DNA of 40,505 nucleotides from Opitutus sp. Its GTDB lineage: Bacteria; Verrucomicrobiota; Verrucomicrobiia; Opitutales; Opitutaceae. The notes under the pieces are model-generated. The model saw nothing but the letters and a program-made list of their open reading frames with translations. It was not told the DNA's origin and ran no database searches. The position numbers and the translations under genes are program-made. Shown one piece after another: positions 16,217 through 25,623 of this stretch; within the stretch, counting starts at the first letter, position 1, and every line of letters starts with the position of its first letter. Location: NCBI GenBank assembly GCA_013821985.1, contig PNJQ01000031.1, forward strand, positions 1 to 40,505, written 5' to 3'.

Positions 16217-17599
16217 ATGCCTCTCTCCCCTGCGGCTGTTCCGGAGTCGGACCGCGCTTTCCTTGGTCACCCGCGCGGGCTGGGTTACATTGCCTTCGCC
16301 GAGGCGTGGGAGCGATTCTCCTACTACGGCATGCAGACGCTGCTCGTGCTCTACATGACGCGGCAACTGCTGTTGCCCGGGCATGTCGAAAACATCGCGG
16401 GCTTCACTTCGTTCCGCGCGGTGGTGGAGCGCGCGTATGGCGGCCCGCTGTCCACCGTGGCGATGGCGTCGGCGATCTTCGGACTCTACACCGGTCTGGT
16501 TTATCTGACGCCGATTGCGGGCGGATTGATTGCGGATCGGTGGCTGGGGCGCACGAAGACGATCACGATCGGCGCGGTGCTGATGGCGCTCGGCCATTTC
16601 CTGATGGCGTTCGATTTTTCGTTCCTGCTGGCGCTGTTGTGCCTTTTGCTCGGGGTGGGCTGTTTCAAGGGCAACCTCGCCAGCCAGGTCGGCGCACTTT
16701 ATGCGGCTGAGGACCTGCGCCGCGCGGACGCGTTTCAGATTTATTTCCTCTTCATCAATGCGGCGGTGATCGTGGCGCCGATTGTGGCGGGCACGCTGGG
16801 CGAGGTGTATGGCTGGCATTACGGCTTCGGCGCGGCGGGCATTGGCATGGTGCTCGGCCTCATCATCTACCTCGCGGGTCGCGAGTGGCTGCCGGTGGAC
16901 CAGCCGACGGCACGCCTGGGCAGCGCGGTGAAGCCCGGACTGACGCGGGACGAAAAAATCGTCACCGCGGTGCTGATCGGTCTGTTGCCCGTGCTCGCGC
17001 TCGGCGCAGTCGTGAATCAGCAGATCTTCAATTCCTACCTGATCTGGGTGCCCGACCACGTGAGTCTCGTGTTTTTCGGACGCACGATGCCGACGACGTG
17101 GCTCGTCACACTCGATGCCGTGGTGAGCGTGTCGAGTCTCGTGGGAGCGGTGGCGTTCTGGCGTTGGTGGGCGAAGCGTTACCCGGAACCGAGCGAGGTG
17201 GTGAAGATTACGCTCGGGCTCGGCATCAGCGCGGCGGGTGCGCTGTGTCTCGTCGGCGCGGCGGTGGTTTCCGCGGGTGGAGAAAAAGCCGGCATCGGCT
17301 GGGTGCTCGGCTTCGAGGTGTTGAACAGCATCGGATTCGCCAACGTCTTCCCGGTCGGACTTGCGATGTATGCGCGCGCCGCCCCGCGGGCGATCGCGGG
17401 CACGCTGATCGGCATCTACTACCTGCACCTTTTTCTCTGCAACAATCTCGTGGGCTGGCTCGGCGGTCTGCTCGAGCGGCTGAGCGGCACGCAATTCTGG
17501 CTGCTGCACGCCGGCCTTGTCGGCACCGCGTGCGTCGTGATGCTGCTTGCGGCGAAAGGGGCGGGCCGGCTGCTCAATCCGACGCGCGCGAGCGACTGA
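16217..17599 (+). CDS. POT/PTR family proton-coupled peptide transporter
   Basis: A 460-residue integral membrane protein of the major facilitator superfamily. The family motif ExxERFxYYG is visible as E29-AW-E32-R33-FSYYG. About 12-14 hydrophobic helices follow. GGLIADRWLGRTKTITIG is the loop 2-3 motif, and YFLFINAAVIVAPIVAG matches the PTR2 FYxxINxG region in variant form. POT transporters import di- and tripeptides with protons. The length is normal. The ATG at 16217 places the ExxER motif at the usual distance from the N-terminus. A phosphoesterase gene follows after 111 bases on the same strand. Confidence 0.93.
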   Translation: MPLSPAAVPESDRAFLGHPRGLGYIAFAEAWERFSYYGMQTLLVLYMTRQLLLPGHVENIAGFTSFRAVVERAYGGPLSTVAMASAIFGLYTGLVYLTPIAGGLIADRWLGRTKTITIGAVLMALGHFLMAFDFSFLLALLCLLLGVGCFKGNLASQVGALYAAEDLRRADAFQIYFLFINAAVIVAPIVAGTLGEVYGWHYGFGAAGIGMVLGLIIYLAGREWLPVDQPTARLGSAVKPGLTRDEKIVTAVLIGLLPVLALGAVVNQQIFNSYLIWVPDHVSLVFFGRTMPTTWLVTLDAVVSVSSLVGAVAFWRWWAKRYPEPSEVVKITLGLGISAAGALCLVGAAVVSAGGEKAGIGWVLGFEVLNSIGFANVFPVGLAMYARAAPRAIAGTLIGIYYLHLFLCNNLVGWLGGLLERLSGTQFWLLHAGLVGTACVVMLLAAKGAGRLLNPTRASD

Positions 17600-17710
17600 G
17601 TCCCCGGAACCGCGGCGGGCCGTCCGCCCCGCCGCCCCGCGCACGCGCCGGCGAAAATCGGTGGTGCGCTCGGTGATTGCGGCCGCGCTCGGCGGCGCTT
17701 CGATGGGGAC

Positions 17711-18508
17711 ATGCAGCGCATCCTTTCCGATCTGCACCTCTACGACGCGCGGAGCCGCGTGCGTGAGTTGGAACAGCTCGAGCCGCTGTTGGCGGGCGTG
17801 CAGACGCTCGTCTTGAACGGCGACACGTGCGAAATGCGGCGCGGACTGGCGCCGGCGCAGCTCGCGCGCTTGAAACAGGAGTTTCGGACGCGCGTTCCCG
17901 AGGTGGTTTTCCTGACGGGCAACCACGACCCGGACATCAGCGACACGCACGAATGGTTTGCCGCTGGTGGACGCGTTTGGGTGACGCATGGCGATGTCTG
18001 CTTCGACGACCTGACGCCGTGGAGCCGGCACGCGCGGGAAATCCGGCGCGAGATCGCGGCGGAGCTCGCGCGCGATCCCGGGGCCGATTACGTGCAACTC
18101 GCAGTGAGATATCGCATCGCGCGGCACGTCGCGCGCAGCGAACGCGAGGTGCCGGACCTGGTCACGCGCGGCTGGGGCGCGCACCTGCGCTGGGTGTGGC
18201 GCACGTTTTTTCCGCCCACCCAAGTGCTCGCGATGTTCCGCTGCTGGCGCAATTTGCCGCGCCGCGCGGCGGAGCTGGCCCGCACCCAACGCCCTTCGGC
18301 ACAGGTGGTCGTCACGGGACATGTGCATTTTCCCGGAGTCTGGCCGGTGGCGCATGGGCTCACGGTCATCAACACCGGCTCGTTTTTCCGTCCGCTCGGT
18401 GGCCATCTCGTCGATGTCGAGGACGACCGCGTGCTGGTCCGCCGCATCGAGCGGCGCGGCAAATTTTTTCAGGCGGGAAGAATGGTGGCGGAAATCCACC
18501 TGCGCTAA
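17711..18508 (+). CDS. Metallophosphoesterase, LpxH-like (UDP-2,3-diacylglucosamine hydrolase type)
   Basis: A 265-residue calcineurin-like phosphoesterase with all metal-site motifs: SDLHL (6-10), NGD (36-38), TGNHD (69-73), THGD (92-95) and GHVH (203-206). The N-terminus ILSDLHL and the overall layout resemble LpxH/YbbF-type enzymes, which hydrolyse UDP-2,3-diacylglucosamine in lipid A synthesis. The helical insert around 105-195 (WSRHAREIRREIAAELA, then RYRIARHVARS) resembles the insertion cap of that group. A general role as another phosphodiesterase is possible, and no other lipid A genes are nearby. The gap at 17600-17710 holds a GC-rich hairpin (17612-17635) without a T-run. Confidence 0.82.
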   Translation: MQRILSDLHLYDARSRVRELEQLEPLLAGVQTLVLNGDTCEMRRGLAPAQLARLKQEFRTRVPEVVFLTGNHDPDISDTHEWFAAGGRVWVTHGDVCFDDLTPWSRHAREIRREIAAELARDPGADYVQLAVRYRIARHVARSEREVPDLVTRGWGAHLRWVWRTFFPPTQVLAMFRCWRNLPRRAAELARTQRPSAQVVVTGHVHFPGVWPVAHGLTVINTGSFFRPLGGHLVDVEDDRVLVRRIERRGKFFQAGRMVAEIHLR

Positions 18509-18824
18509 GATCGGCGAACGCGGAGATGTTCGTGTCACCCCTGTGACGCACGCGCGCTCGGCCTACTGTGTGTGAGAGCGGCGCGACTCCTGACAGAGGG
18601 TTGTCAGGGGCGGAGCGTAGGATAACCGCGTGTCTCGACTTTCCACGCGAGTATCCCGGCCGGTGCGCCGTGCCCGGGCGGGCTGTAATCCCCGGCGATG
18701 CGCGGCGCTGTGGCGCACCGGACCTGATCCCGGTTTGCGCCGCGACGGTTTGCGCTGCCTTCGTGCGTGAGGCGAACACGCGGCCGCGCGCAGTTGCCGC
18801 TCCATTTAATCCACCGACCCGAAC
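18509..18824. other. 316-base gap upstream of the orphan permease
   Basis: No gene seen. It contains the inverted repeat at 18589-18608 (listed separately). The rest is GC-rich without obvious promoter hexamers or terminator. Confidence 0.5.
18589..18608. promoter_or_regulatory. Palindrome CCTGACA-N6-TGTCAGG, copy 1
   Basis: A perfect 7-bp inverted repeat with a six-base spacer (GAGGGT), 217 bases upstream of the permease gene at 18825. The same arms with the same spacing occur at 32845-32864 upstream of the DHFR-like gene. The match extends outside the arms when one copy is reverse-complemented (CTCCTGACA, then GTCAGG-GCGG). It could be an operator for a dimeric repressor or a small REP-like repeat. 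Confidence 0.5.
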
Positions 18825-21263
18825 ATGATCCACGACCTCCGATTCGCCCTCCGCAGCCTGGCCAAGACGCCGGGCACTTCGCTTGCCTTCATCTTCATTC
18901 TCGCGCTCGGCCTCGGGGCGAACACCGCGGTGTTTTCCGTCGTCGAGGCGGTGTTACTCCGTCCGCTTCCGTATGAACGCCCGGAGGAGCTGGTGGCCGT
19001 GCACTCCGGCGCCTCGACCGAGGTGGGCCTGTTCAATCTGGCCGAGTTTTGCGAATACCGCGCGCGCTCGCGTTCGTTTGCCGGCCTCGCAGCGCTCGGA
19101 TCGTTCAACACCAACCTCGTTGATCAGGGCGAGGCGCAATTGGTGCAGGGCCTGCGCGTCACGCCGGCGCTTTTCGAAATGCTCGGCATGAAGGCGCTCC
19201 GCGGCCGGTTGCTTCAGCCCGCTGACGAAGCGGCCGGCGCGGCGAAGGTCGCGGTGATCAGCGAGGAATTTTGGCAAGCGCGCTTCGGCGGCCGCGACGA
19301 CGTGCTCGGGCGCGTGGTGCAATTGAGCGGCGAGGCGCGCACAATTGTCGGTGTGGTGCCGGCGCAATTCGTGATGCCGCTGAACGGCTTCAACAAGGAG
19401 GTCATGGTGCCGCTGCAGCCCGAAGCCGACGCAACGCGGCACAACCACGGGGCGGTCCATTCATGGGTGGTGGTTGGCCGGCTGGCACCGGGCGTCGCAC
19501 CGACGCAGGCACGGGCGGATCTCGCCGGTGTGCTCGCTTTGCTGAAGAGCGAACGTCCGGAAACCTACACGCGGTTTGCCGGCAACACGCTGGTGTCGCT
19601 GGCCGAGCAAATTTCCGGCGACGTTCGCCCGGTCATCGGCACGGTGTGGGGACTCGTCGGTTCGCTCCTCCTGCTGGCCGCGGCGAATCTCGCGGGTTTG
19701 TTGCTCGTGCGCGGCATCGGCCGGCGCCGCGAGCTCGCGATCCGCGCCGCGCTGGGTAGTTCGCGCGGACAACTGCTGCGGCTGCTCTTTGCGGAGTGCC
19801 TGCTTCTGACGATCGCGGGCGGGGTGGCGGGTGTGTTGCTCGCGCGGTTCGGGCTGACGCAGCTGACGGCGCTGTTGCCGCCGGGACTTCCGCGCGCGAA
19901 TGAAATCGGCTTCAACGGCTCCGTGCTCGCGTTCACGGTGATCGTCTCGCTCGGTGCGGGAATCTTGCCCGGGTTGCTGCCGGCGTGGTCGTTTTCGCGC
20001 ACGGATTTGCGCGATGCCATCCAGACCTCGACGCGCGGCAGCACGGGTGGGGCGGGCGTGAACCGCTCGCGGCACTGGCTGGTCACGGTGCAGATCGCGC
20101 TGGCGGTCGCGCTGCTGGCGTGCAGCGGACTTTTTCTGCGGAGCTTTCTCGCCGTCGGACTCGAGCGTCCCGGCGCCGATCCGGCGCGCACGTTGACGGC
20201 ACGCGTGTCGCAGCCGCAGGTGGGCTATCCCGATCGCGAGGCGCTGTGGCGCTTCGAACGGGAATTCCGCACGCGTCTGACCGCGCTGCCGGGCGTGGAG
20301 TCGGTCGGTGCCACCTCGCTGCTCGCCTTGGCGCCCGGCTTGGCGACATCGCGCTTCCATGTTTCCGGCGAGCCGGAGCCCGCGGGCGCGGATTTGCCGT
20401 CCGCGAACTACCGCCTCGTGACGCCCGGATTTTTTGAGGCCTTCGGGGTGCGTCTGCTCGGTGGACGCTTTTTCCAGGAGAACGACGATCTCGAGCGCCC
20501 GCTCGTCGCGGTGATCAACGCCACGTTGGCCCAGCGGTATTTTCCCGAGCAGGACGCCGTCGGCCGGGTTTTGGAAATCGAGGATCGCAACAACAGCCGG
20601 CGCAAGTTCGAGATCGTCGGTGTCGTCGAGGACATCAAGCAGCGCCGGCTCGACGATGGTCCGACGCTCGATGTCTATGTGCCGTTCCGCCAGATGGAGA
20701 CGCCCGCGGTGCCGTGGATCCGGCTGCGCACGTATTGGGTGCTGCGGGCGGCGTTGCCGGCCTCGGCGCTCGAGTCGGCGTTCCGGCGCGAGTTGAAGGC
20801 GATGGACGCGTCGATCCCGGTCGCGTCGGTGCTGACGCTGGAACAGGTCGCCGATCGTTCGCTCGCCGTGCGGCGCTTCACGCTCGTGATTGTGGGCGTG
20901 CTCACCGTCACCGCGCTGTTGCTGACGGTGGCGGGGATTTATTCGGTGATGGCCTATGGTGTGGCGCAGCGCACGCGCGAGATCGGCGTGCGCATGGCGC
21001 TCGGGGCGAGTGTCAGCGCCATCCTGCGCCAGGTGTTGAGCGAAGGTGTCGGGTTGCTGGTGCGAGGAGCCACGCTGGGTTTACTTGGCGCCATCGGACT
21101 GTCGCAGCTCATCGCCGCGCAGCTCTACAAAACGAGCCCGCACGACCCGCTGACGCTTGCGACGGCGGTGGCGGTGTTGTTCGTCATCGGGTTGGTGGCG
21201 TGCTGGCTGCCGGCGCGGCGAGCCGCGAAAGTGAGCCCGCTCGTCGCGATGGCGACGGAGTGA
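18825..21263 (+). CDS. Large orphan ABC permease (MacB/FtsX type, ADOP-like)
   Basis: An 812-residue permease. The first helix (about 17-43, LAFIFILALGLGANTAVFS) is followed by an MacB-type periplasmic core domain (about 50-260) and an FtsX block of three helices (about 275-390). A second helix-plus-periplasmic unit spans about 415-660, and a second FtsX block about 690-800 (AYGVAQRTREIGVRMALGA). This duplicated layout, with the start DLRFALRSLAKTPG, is typical of the acidobacterial-type orphan permeases, which lack a linked ATPase. None is encoded nearby here. Substrate unknown; relatives move peptides, lipoproteins or drugs across the envelope. No PadR-type regulator gene is adjacent, though such regulators often accompany this group. 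Confidence 0.9.
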   Translation: MIHDLRFALRSLAKTPGTSLAFIFILALGLGANTAVFSVVEAVLLRPLPYERPEELVAVHSGASTEVGLFNLAEFCEYRARSRSFAGLAALGSFNTNLVDQGEAQLVQGLRVTPALFEMLGMKALRGRLLQPADEAAGAAKVAVISEEFWQARFGGRDDVLGRVVQLSGEARTIVGVVPAQFVMPLNGFNKEVMVPLQPEADATRHNHGAVHSWVVVGRLAPGVAPTQARADLAGVLALLKSERPETYTRFAGNTLVSLAEQISGDVRPVIGTVWGLVGSLLLLAAANLAGLLLVRGIGRRRELAIRAALGSSRGQLLRLLFAECLLLTIAGGVAGVLLARFGLTQLTALLPPGLPRANEIGFNGSVLAFTVIVSLGAGILPGLLPAWSFSRTDLRDAIQTSTRGSTGGAGVNRSRHWLVTVQIALAVALLACSGLFLRSFLAVGLERPGADPARTLTARVSQPQVGYPDREALWRFEREFRTRLTALPGVESVGATSLLALAPGLATSRFHVSGEPEPAGADLPSANYRLVTPGFFEAFGVRLLGGRFFQENDDLERPLVAVINATLAQRYFPEQDAVGRVLEIEDRNNSRRKFEIVGVVEDIKQRRLDDGPTLDVYVPFRQMETPAVPWIRLRTYWVLRAALPASALESAFRRELKAMDASIPVASVLTLEQVADRSLAVRRFTLVIVGVLTVTALLLTVAGIYSVMAYGVAQRTREIGVRMALGASVSAILRQVLSEGVGLLVRGATLGLLGAIGLSQLIAAQLYKTSPHDPLTLATAVAVLFVIGLVACWLPARRAAKVSPLVAMATE

Positions 21264-21585
21264 GTGGACGAACGAGTTGAGTTTCCGAAGATTCGCCGCG
21301 CTCCGGCAGTGCCGTGCCCTCGCGCATCTCATCCGGCGGCAAGTCACTCACTCGATGACTTTGCTCGCGAGGGTCGGCATGGTTCGCCGCTGACTCGGCC
21401 ACGAGAACGACGCGGGATATTTGTGAACTAATCCGGTCGATCGACGTTCCGGCCGAATCCCTGCGTGCGGGAGGAATGGCCGCGATTGACCGCGGCGGGC
21501 AATATGTCAGCCTGCGCGCACCGCCTCCACGTCAATTCCGGTGGCGCTTTCCCCGCCTCGCCGGGCCCCCAAGGAGATTACCCCC
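21264..21585. other. 322-base gap, no gene recognised
   Basis: No convincing gene or repeat. The only clear element is the ribosome-binding site AAGGAG at 21571-21576, nine bases before the ATG at 21586. Confidence 0.5.
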
Positions 21586-22134
21586 ATGCTCAGTTTCTGG
21601 CTTCCGATCCTGTTGTCCGCCGTGTTCGTTTTCGTCCTCAGCGGCATCCTGCACATGGCGCTGCCGTGGCACAAAAATGATTTCAAGAAAATGCCCGATG
21701 AGGACGGGATTCGGGGTGCGCTCAAGCCCTTCGACGTGCCGCCGGGCGACTACATGATGCCGATGTGCGAAGGCGGGAACTACAACTCGCCGGAATACAA
21801 AGCGAAGCTCGAGGCGGGGCCGAACTGGATGGTGACGGCCCTGCCCAAGGGCTGCGGCTCGATGGGCCTGACGTTCGTGCAATGGTTCACATATCTGGTG
21901 GTGATCAGTTTTTTCGTCGCCTACGTGGCGCATGTCGCGGTGCCGGCTGGCGCGCACTACCTCGGCGTGTTTCGCATGGTGGGCGCCGTGGCGTTTCTCG
22001 CTTATGCCGGGGCGGAATGGCCGCATTCGATTTGGTTCCGCCGCAAGTGGTCTTCCACGTTGAAGTGCACGATCGACGGCCTGCTCTATGCGCTCGTGAC
22101 CGCCGGCACGTTCGCGTGGCTGTGGCCGCGGTGA
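21586..22134 (+). CDS. Small membrane protein, 182 aa, unknown
   Basis: A 182-residue protein with four predicted membrane helices: residues 3-24 (FWLPILLSAVFVFVLSGIL), 98-120 (FTYLVVISFFVAYVAHVAV), 128-145 and 162-180. Between the first and second is a soluble loop with HMALPWHKNDFKKMPDED, a histidine-rich motif, and a C-terminal part of the loop containing LPKGCGSMG. Proteins of this pattern occur as single genes in many Gram-negative bacteria with no assigned function. The start is well supported by AAGGAG at 21571-21576. The frame is open 15 codons upstream but without a ribosome-binding site. Confidence 0.75.
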   Translation: MLSFWLPILLSAVFVFVLSGILHMALPWHKNDFKKMPDEDGIRGALKPFDVPPGDYMMPMCEGGNYNSPEYKAKLEAGPNWMVTALPKGCGSMGLTFVQWFTYLVVISFFVAYVAHVAVPAGAHYLGVFRMVGAVAFLAYAGAEWPHSIWFRRKWSSTLKCTIDGLLYALVTAGTFAWLWPR

Positions 22135-22361
22135 GGCGAATCTCCTTCGATCGATTCGCGGGTCTGTGCAGCGGAGACGCGTCCCCGTCGGCGCGCTCGG
22201 CGTCGTGAATACCCGCTTCGAGCGTGGCCGGAGCGCGAGGCGTGGGAGACGTCAGGAAGAAGGACCGAGGCCGCGCCGTATCGGATCAAATTCGGAGAAC
22301 TTGAGGGTTTTTTCAAAAAATCGTCGCCCTGCGGCGCCGGATCGGTCGAAATGCCGTCGCC

Positions 22362-23141
22362 ATGCGCAACGTCCGCTCCCGTTTAATCTTGGTCGCTGTC
22401 GGGCTGGGCGTGCTCGGGACGATTGGCGGCGGGTGGCAGTTCGGACGCACCGCTTCCCCGACAAAGCTCGCGGCGGTCGCAACTTTGCCGGTGTCGGCGG
22501 ACCGCGTGGTGCGATTTGAAATTCCGGGTGCGGAAGAAGCGAACGAAGTGGTTGAAAGGTTTGACGAGGGGGCGCCGCGCTCCGCACTGGTCGCGGAATT
22601 GTCGGCCAATGACGCCGCGCAGTTCGCGGCGCTTTGTCAGCTGCGGTTGCTGGCGGCGGACACGGAGCTGGATCTGTCGCATCGCGAATGGGCGACGCTC
22701 GCGGCGGCGGTGGCACACGCGCAAGCCGTCCGATTGAATTACGAGGCCGAGATCGCACACGTTGTGGCGGTTGCGCCGGGCCGCCATCGGGTCGAAGTGC
22801 CGGCGTATGCGGAGGCGGGTGAGGAATTGCGCCGGCAATTCACGGCGGAGTTGCACGCGGGGTTGGGCGAAGCCGTGGCCGGCGAAGTTCTGGCCAAGCT
22901 CGGGCGCCAGCTCGAAGGCAGTTTCGCGGGCTTCGGCGTGAGCAATCAGACGCTCGAGGTCGCGGGGGACCCGGCGCGCGCGCCAGGCGACGTGACGATC
23001 GAGCGGACGGCGCGCTACGGCAACAGCGCGGATGACGACGGCCGCGTGCTGACGCGGCGCGAAATGCTTTTTCCGCTGGCGGAGGATCCGACCGGCGAAA
23101 GCTGGACGGTGTTACTGGCGCGCGTGGGCAAGGCCGACTGA
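22362..23141 (+). CDS. Membrane-anchored hypothetical protein, 259 aa
   Basis: A single N-terminal hydrophobic segment (residues 7-25, RLILVAVGLGVLGTIGGGW) suggests an uncleaved anchor or signal. The rest is a soluble Ala/Glu-rich domain with helical stretches (ALVAELSANDAAQFAALCQ, HREWATLAAAVAHAQAVRL) and a C-terminal beta-rich part (TIERTARYGNSADDDGRVL, ESWTVLLARVGKAD). No domain is recognised. The first 60 bases of the upstream gap contain nothing clear, while 22300-22320 is AT-rich. The gene converges with the YqaE gene, 38 bases between stops; GCGAC/GTCGC in that gap could form a weak hairpin. Confidence 0.7.
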   Translation: MRNVRSRLILVAVGLGVLGTIGGGWQFGRTASPTKLAAVATLPVSADRVVRFEIPGAEEANEVVERFDEGAPRSALVAELSANDAAQFAALCQLRLLAADTELDLSHREWATLAAAVAHAQAVRLNYEAEIAHVVAVAPGRHRVEVPAYAEAGEELRRQFTAELHAGLGEAVAGEVLAKLGRQLEGSFAGFGVSNQTLEVAGDPARAPGDVTIERTARYGNSADDDGRVLTRREMLFPLAEDPTGESWTVLLARVGKAD

Positions 23142-23179
23142 CGGCCGCACTTTGCGACGGGAGCGAGTCGCGTGTTTGC

Positions 23180-23368
23180 TCAGGTGGCAATGGCCCGTGG
23201 CTTGTCCGGGCCGACCTTCAGAATGATGTAGATCGCGTGGATGATGCCAGGAATGTAGCCGAGCAGCGTAAGGAGGATGTTCAGCCAGAAGTGTTTTCCG
23301 AGGCCGACTTGGAGAAACACGCCGAGCGGTGGAAGAAGGATGGCGAAGATGATGCGGATGATATCCAT
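23180..23368 (-). CDS. YqaE/Pmp3 family small membrane protein
   Basis: A 62-residue UPF0057 protein, the usual length. It has two hydrophobic helices: IIRIIFAILLPPLGVFLQVG and HFWLNILLTLLGYIPGIIHA, joined by a short loop. Both contain the conserved family signature (LLPPLGVF, then LTLLGYIPGIIHAIY). Members are induced by salt, cold or other membrane stress in bacteria, yeast and plants. The ATG at 23368 gives the classic family N-terminus; the frame is open 47 codons upstream but only by chance. Confidence 0.95.
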   Translation of the reverse strand: MDIIRIIFAILLPPLGVFLQVGLGKHFWLNILLTLLGYIPGIIHAIYIILKVGPDKPRAIAT

Positions 23369-23524
23369 GCCATACTTTAACCCCCGCAGCACGGAGCGGG
23401 AGCGGAGGACTGCCGTGACGCTTCGTCCGTGCGCTGCCTGAGCCGGGCGTCGAGGGTGACGAAACTTCGGACGCCACGAACGATGTTTCAGGTCGCGGCG
23501 CGGCAGCACCGCTTTTTCCGCAGA

Positions 23525-24523
23525 TCAGAATTTCGTGCGGTCTTCGCGCAGGCTGGCGAGCAGTTCGAAAGAGCGGTGCCGCGCGGCCGGCTCGAAGATC
23601 GCGCTGGTGAACATCACTTCGTCCACTTTCGTGCGGGCGAGAAACGCGCGCAGCCTCTCCTTCGCCGTCGCCGGCGAGCCGATGATCGCTTCGCGACCGG
23701 CGTGCTCAACCATCGCTTGTTCGGATTCGCTCCAGAGTTCATCCATCGATTCCACGGGCGGCGGCAACAAGCCGGGATTGCCGCGGCGGAGCCGGAGGAA
23801 ACTCTGCTGCCACGAGGTCGCGAGGCGGCGCGCGGCGGCGTCGGTGTCGGCGAGATACGCGCCGATGGCCGCCATCGCGTAAGGACGCTCCAGCGCGGCG
23901 GAGGGTTGGAATCCCTGCCGATACAGCAACAACGCGTGGTCGAGATGGTCGGGCGCAAAATGCGACGCGAACGCGAACGGCAGGCCGAGCGCCGCGGCGA
24001 GTTGCGCGCTGAACAAACTCGAACCCAACAGCCAGATCGGCACCGCGAGCCCGGCGCCGGGGACGGCTTGCACAAGTTGCCCGGCGATCGTCGGCTGAAA
24101 ATACGACTGCAACTCCACGACGTCGTCCGGGAAAGTGTCCGCGGTGTTGGCCGAGCCCCGGCGCAAGGCGCGCGCGGTGACTTGATCGGTGCCGGGCGCA
24201 CGGCCCAGTCCGAGATCGATGCGTCCGGGGTAGAGCGAGGCGAGCGTGCCGAATTGTTCGGCGATCACCAGCGGAGCGTGATTGGGCAACATGACGCCGC
24301 CCGCGCCGATGCGGATGCGGGAAGTGCCGGCGGCGACGTGCGCGAGCGCCACCGCCGTCGCGGCGCTCGCGATGCCGGGCAGGTTGTGATGCTCCGCCAG
24401 CCAGAAACGCCGGAAGCCCAGCTGCTCGACGTGCTGCGCGACTTCGCGCGCGCGTTGCAACGCCACACCGGCAGTGCTGCCTTCCGCAACGAAGGCCAGA
24501 TCCAGGACGGAAAACGGAACCAT
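23525..24523 (-). CDS. LLM-class flavin-dependent oxidoreductase (luciferase-like)
   Basis: A 332-residue TIM-barrel protein of the bacterial luciferase-like monooxygenase superfamily. The N-terminus gives [11 protein letters not shown], then [14 protein letters not shown], then [17 protein letters not shown] and [13 protein letters not shown], all hallmark segments. It is close to the MsnO8/YhbW-type members, which use reduced flavin supplied by a separate reductase. The natural substrate is unknown. The ATG at 24523 matches the family N-terminus. No flavin reductase gene is adjacent. Confidence 0.93.
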   Translation of the reverse strand: MVPFSVLDLAFVAEGSTAGVALQRAREVAQHVEQLGFRRFWLAEHHNLPGIASAATAVALAHVAAGTSRIRIGAGGVMLPNHAPLVIAEQFGTLASLYPGRIDLGLGRAPGTDQVTARALRRGSANTADTFPDDVVELQSYFQPTIAGQLVQAVPGAGLAVPIWLLGSSLFSAQLAAALGLPFAFASHFAPDHLDHALLLYRQGFQPSAALERPYAMAAIGAYLADTDAAARRLATSWQQSFLRLRRGNPGLLPPPVESMDELWSESEQAMVEHAGREAIIGSPATAKERLRAFLARTKVDEVMFTSAIFEPAARHRSFELLASLREDRTKF

Positions 24524-24618
24524 GGCTGTGACCGTGTGCCGATTGACCGCATTTTCCAGCCAGCTTCACGCGACGCGTGCGAACCGCGTCGGCTCACCGC
24601 AACCGGGGCAGCGCGAAT

Positions 24619-25341
24619 TCAGTCCGCGTCCGCACCGCCGTGAGGGTCGGAGAGGCACGCGTCGGGAAAAGCGGATTGGTGCCGGAGCCAGGCGGTGAGG
24701 CAGAAATTATTGGTCAGTGCTTCGTGGAGCGCGGAGCCGAAATCGTAGGAGCGCTCGTCGTAACCGGCGGCTTCGATCGCTTCATCGACGCCCATCATCA
24801 CGGCAAACATCCGCGCGCGCAGAGCGGGGATGTAAACCTTCGTGATGTCGATCGTGGGATCGGCGAGGTGGGCGGCGCAGACCGCGGCGTCGCTCGTGTG
24901 GTGGGCGCGGCAGGGTTGCGGGCGGCCGGCGTAGATGGAGCACGAGCCTTGGACGAGAAGCGCGCAGGGTTGACGGCTGGAGTCGCGTTCCCCCGGGGCA
25001 AAGGCGGCGACGCGGGCACGGTGCGCGGCGAGCTTGGCGATGACTTCCTCGAGGGCGTCAGGCGCAAAGTGCGTCAGGATGTGGTCCGCGGCGAAAAGGA
25101 CTTCGTGCGCCTGCACGTCCACCGGCACGTGGCAGCAGAAGTCACAGCCCGCGCGGCACGCCACGGCGGCGCGGACCTTGGGCGGGCTTTCGGCCAGCGT
25201 GCGCTCCAATTCATCCATGCCCCATTGGAGCGCCGCCATCAGCTGGTGTGGCGTGCGCAGCCGCGAGAGGCGCGGCGTCAGTTCCGCAATGGTGCGGTCG
25301 AACACCGCGAAGCGCTGCGCGACGGGAAAGTGGGAAGGCAT
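24619..25341 (-). CDS. YkgJ-type cysteine-cluster protein, long form
   Basis: A 240-residue protein with a cysteine cluster: VACRAGCDFCCHVPVDVQ at about 61-78, then PCALLVQGSCSIYAGRPQPCRAHHTS at about 125-150. The layout matches the YkgJ/UPF0153 zinc- or iron-chelating family. The N-terminal 55 residues are helical, and the C-terminal half is a helical extension not found in the short form at 3784-4116. Function unknown. The ATG at 25341 follows the natural domain boundary. It is transcribed away from the small gene at 25624, across a 282-base gap with no recognised element. Confidence 0.87.
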   Translation of the reverse strand: MPSHFPVAQRFAVFDRTIAELTPRLSRLRTPHQLMAALQWGMDELERTLAESPPKVRAAVACRAGCDFCCHVPVDVQAHEVLFAADHILTHFAPDALEEVIAKLAAHRARVAAFAPGERDSSRQPCALLVQGSCSIYAGRPQPCRAHHTSDAAVCAAHLADPTIDITKVYIPALRARMFAVMMGVDEAIEAAGYDERSYDFGSALHEALTNNFCLTAWLRHQSAFPDACLSDPHGGADAD

Positions 25342-25623
25342 GTGGGGTCAGCGTCACGGGCCGAGAGCCAAACGCGACGCAATTGAAAGACGAAGGAAGG
25401 GTTCGCTGCCGCGAGAGTGGCGGCACGATGAAGCTGACCGCCGCCAGACGGAGAAGTTCGTTCCCGGCGGGCGTCCGATTTGAGGGCGTGTGCGTGCGAA
25501 CGCGGCTGGATTTGGCTGGCGCCGGTTGCGAAGGAACTTTCGCGGGCGGGCGCCGCTGGTTGCGCGGGTGCCTCTCTGGAGAGCGGGGTTGCTTTTTAAC
25601 CGCCGCCGTGTCCCGTGGAGCCG

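Noticed and set aside
17612..17635. GC-rich hairpin after the peptide transporter as a terminator
   Set aside because: The 8-bp stem is real, but no T-run follows, so it is not called as a rho-independent terminator.
15935..18538. 867-codon minus-strand open frame opposite the transporter and phosphoesterase genes
   Set aside because: It is the antisense of two clear genes, rich in His/Arg/Glu with no domain, a shadow caused by high GC.
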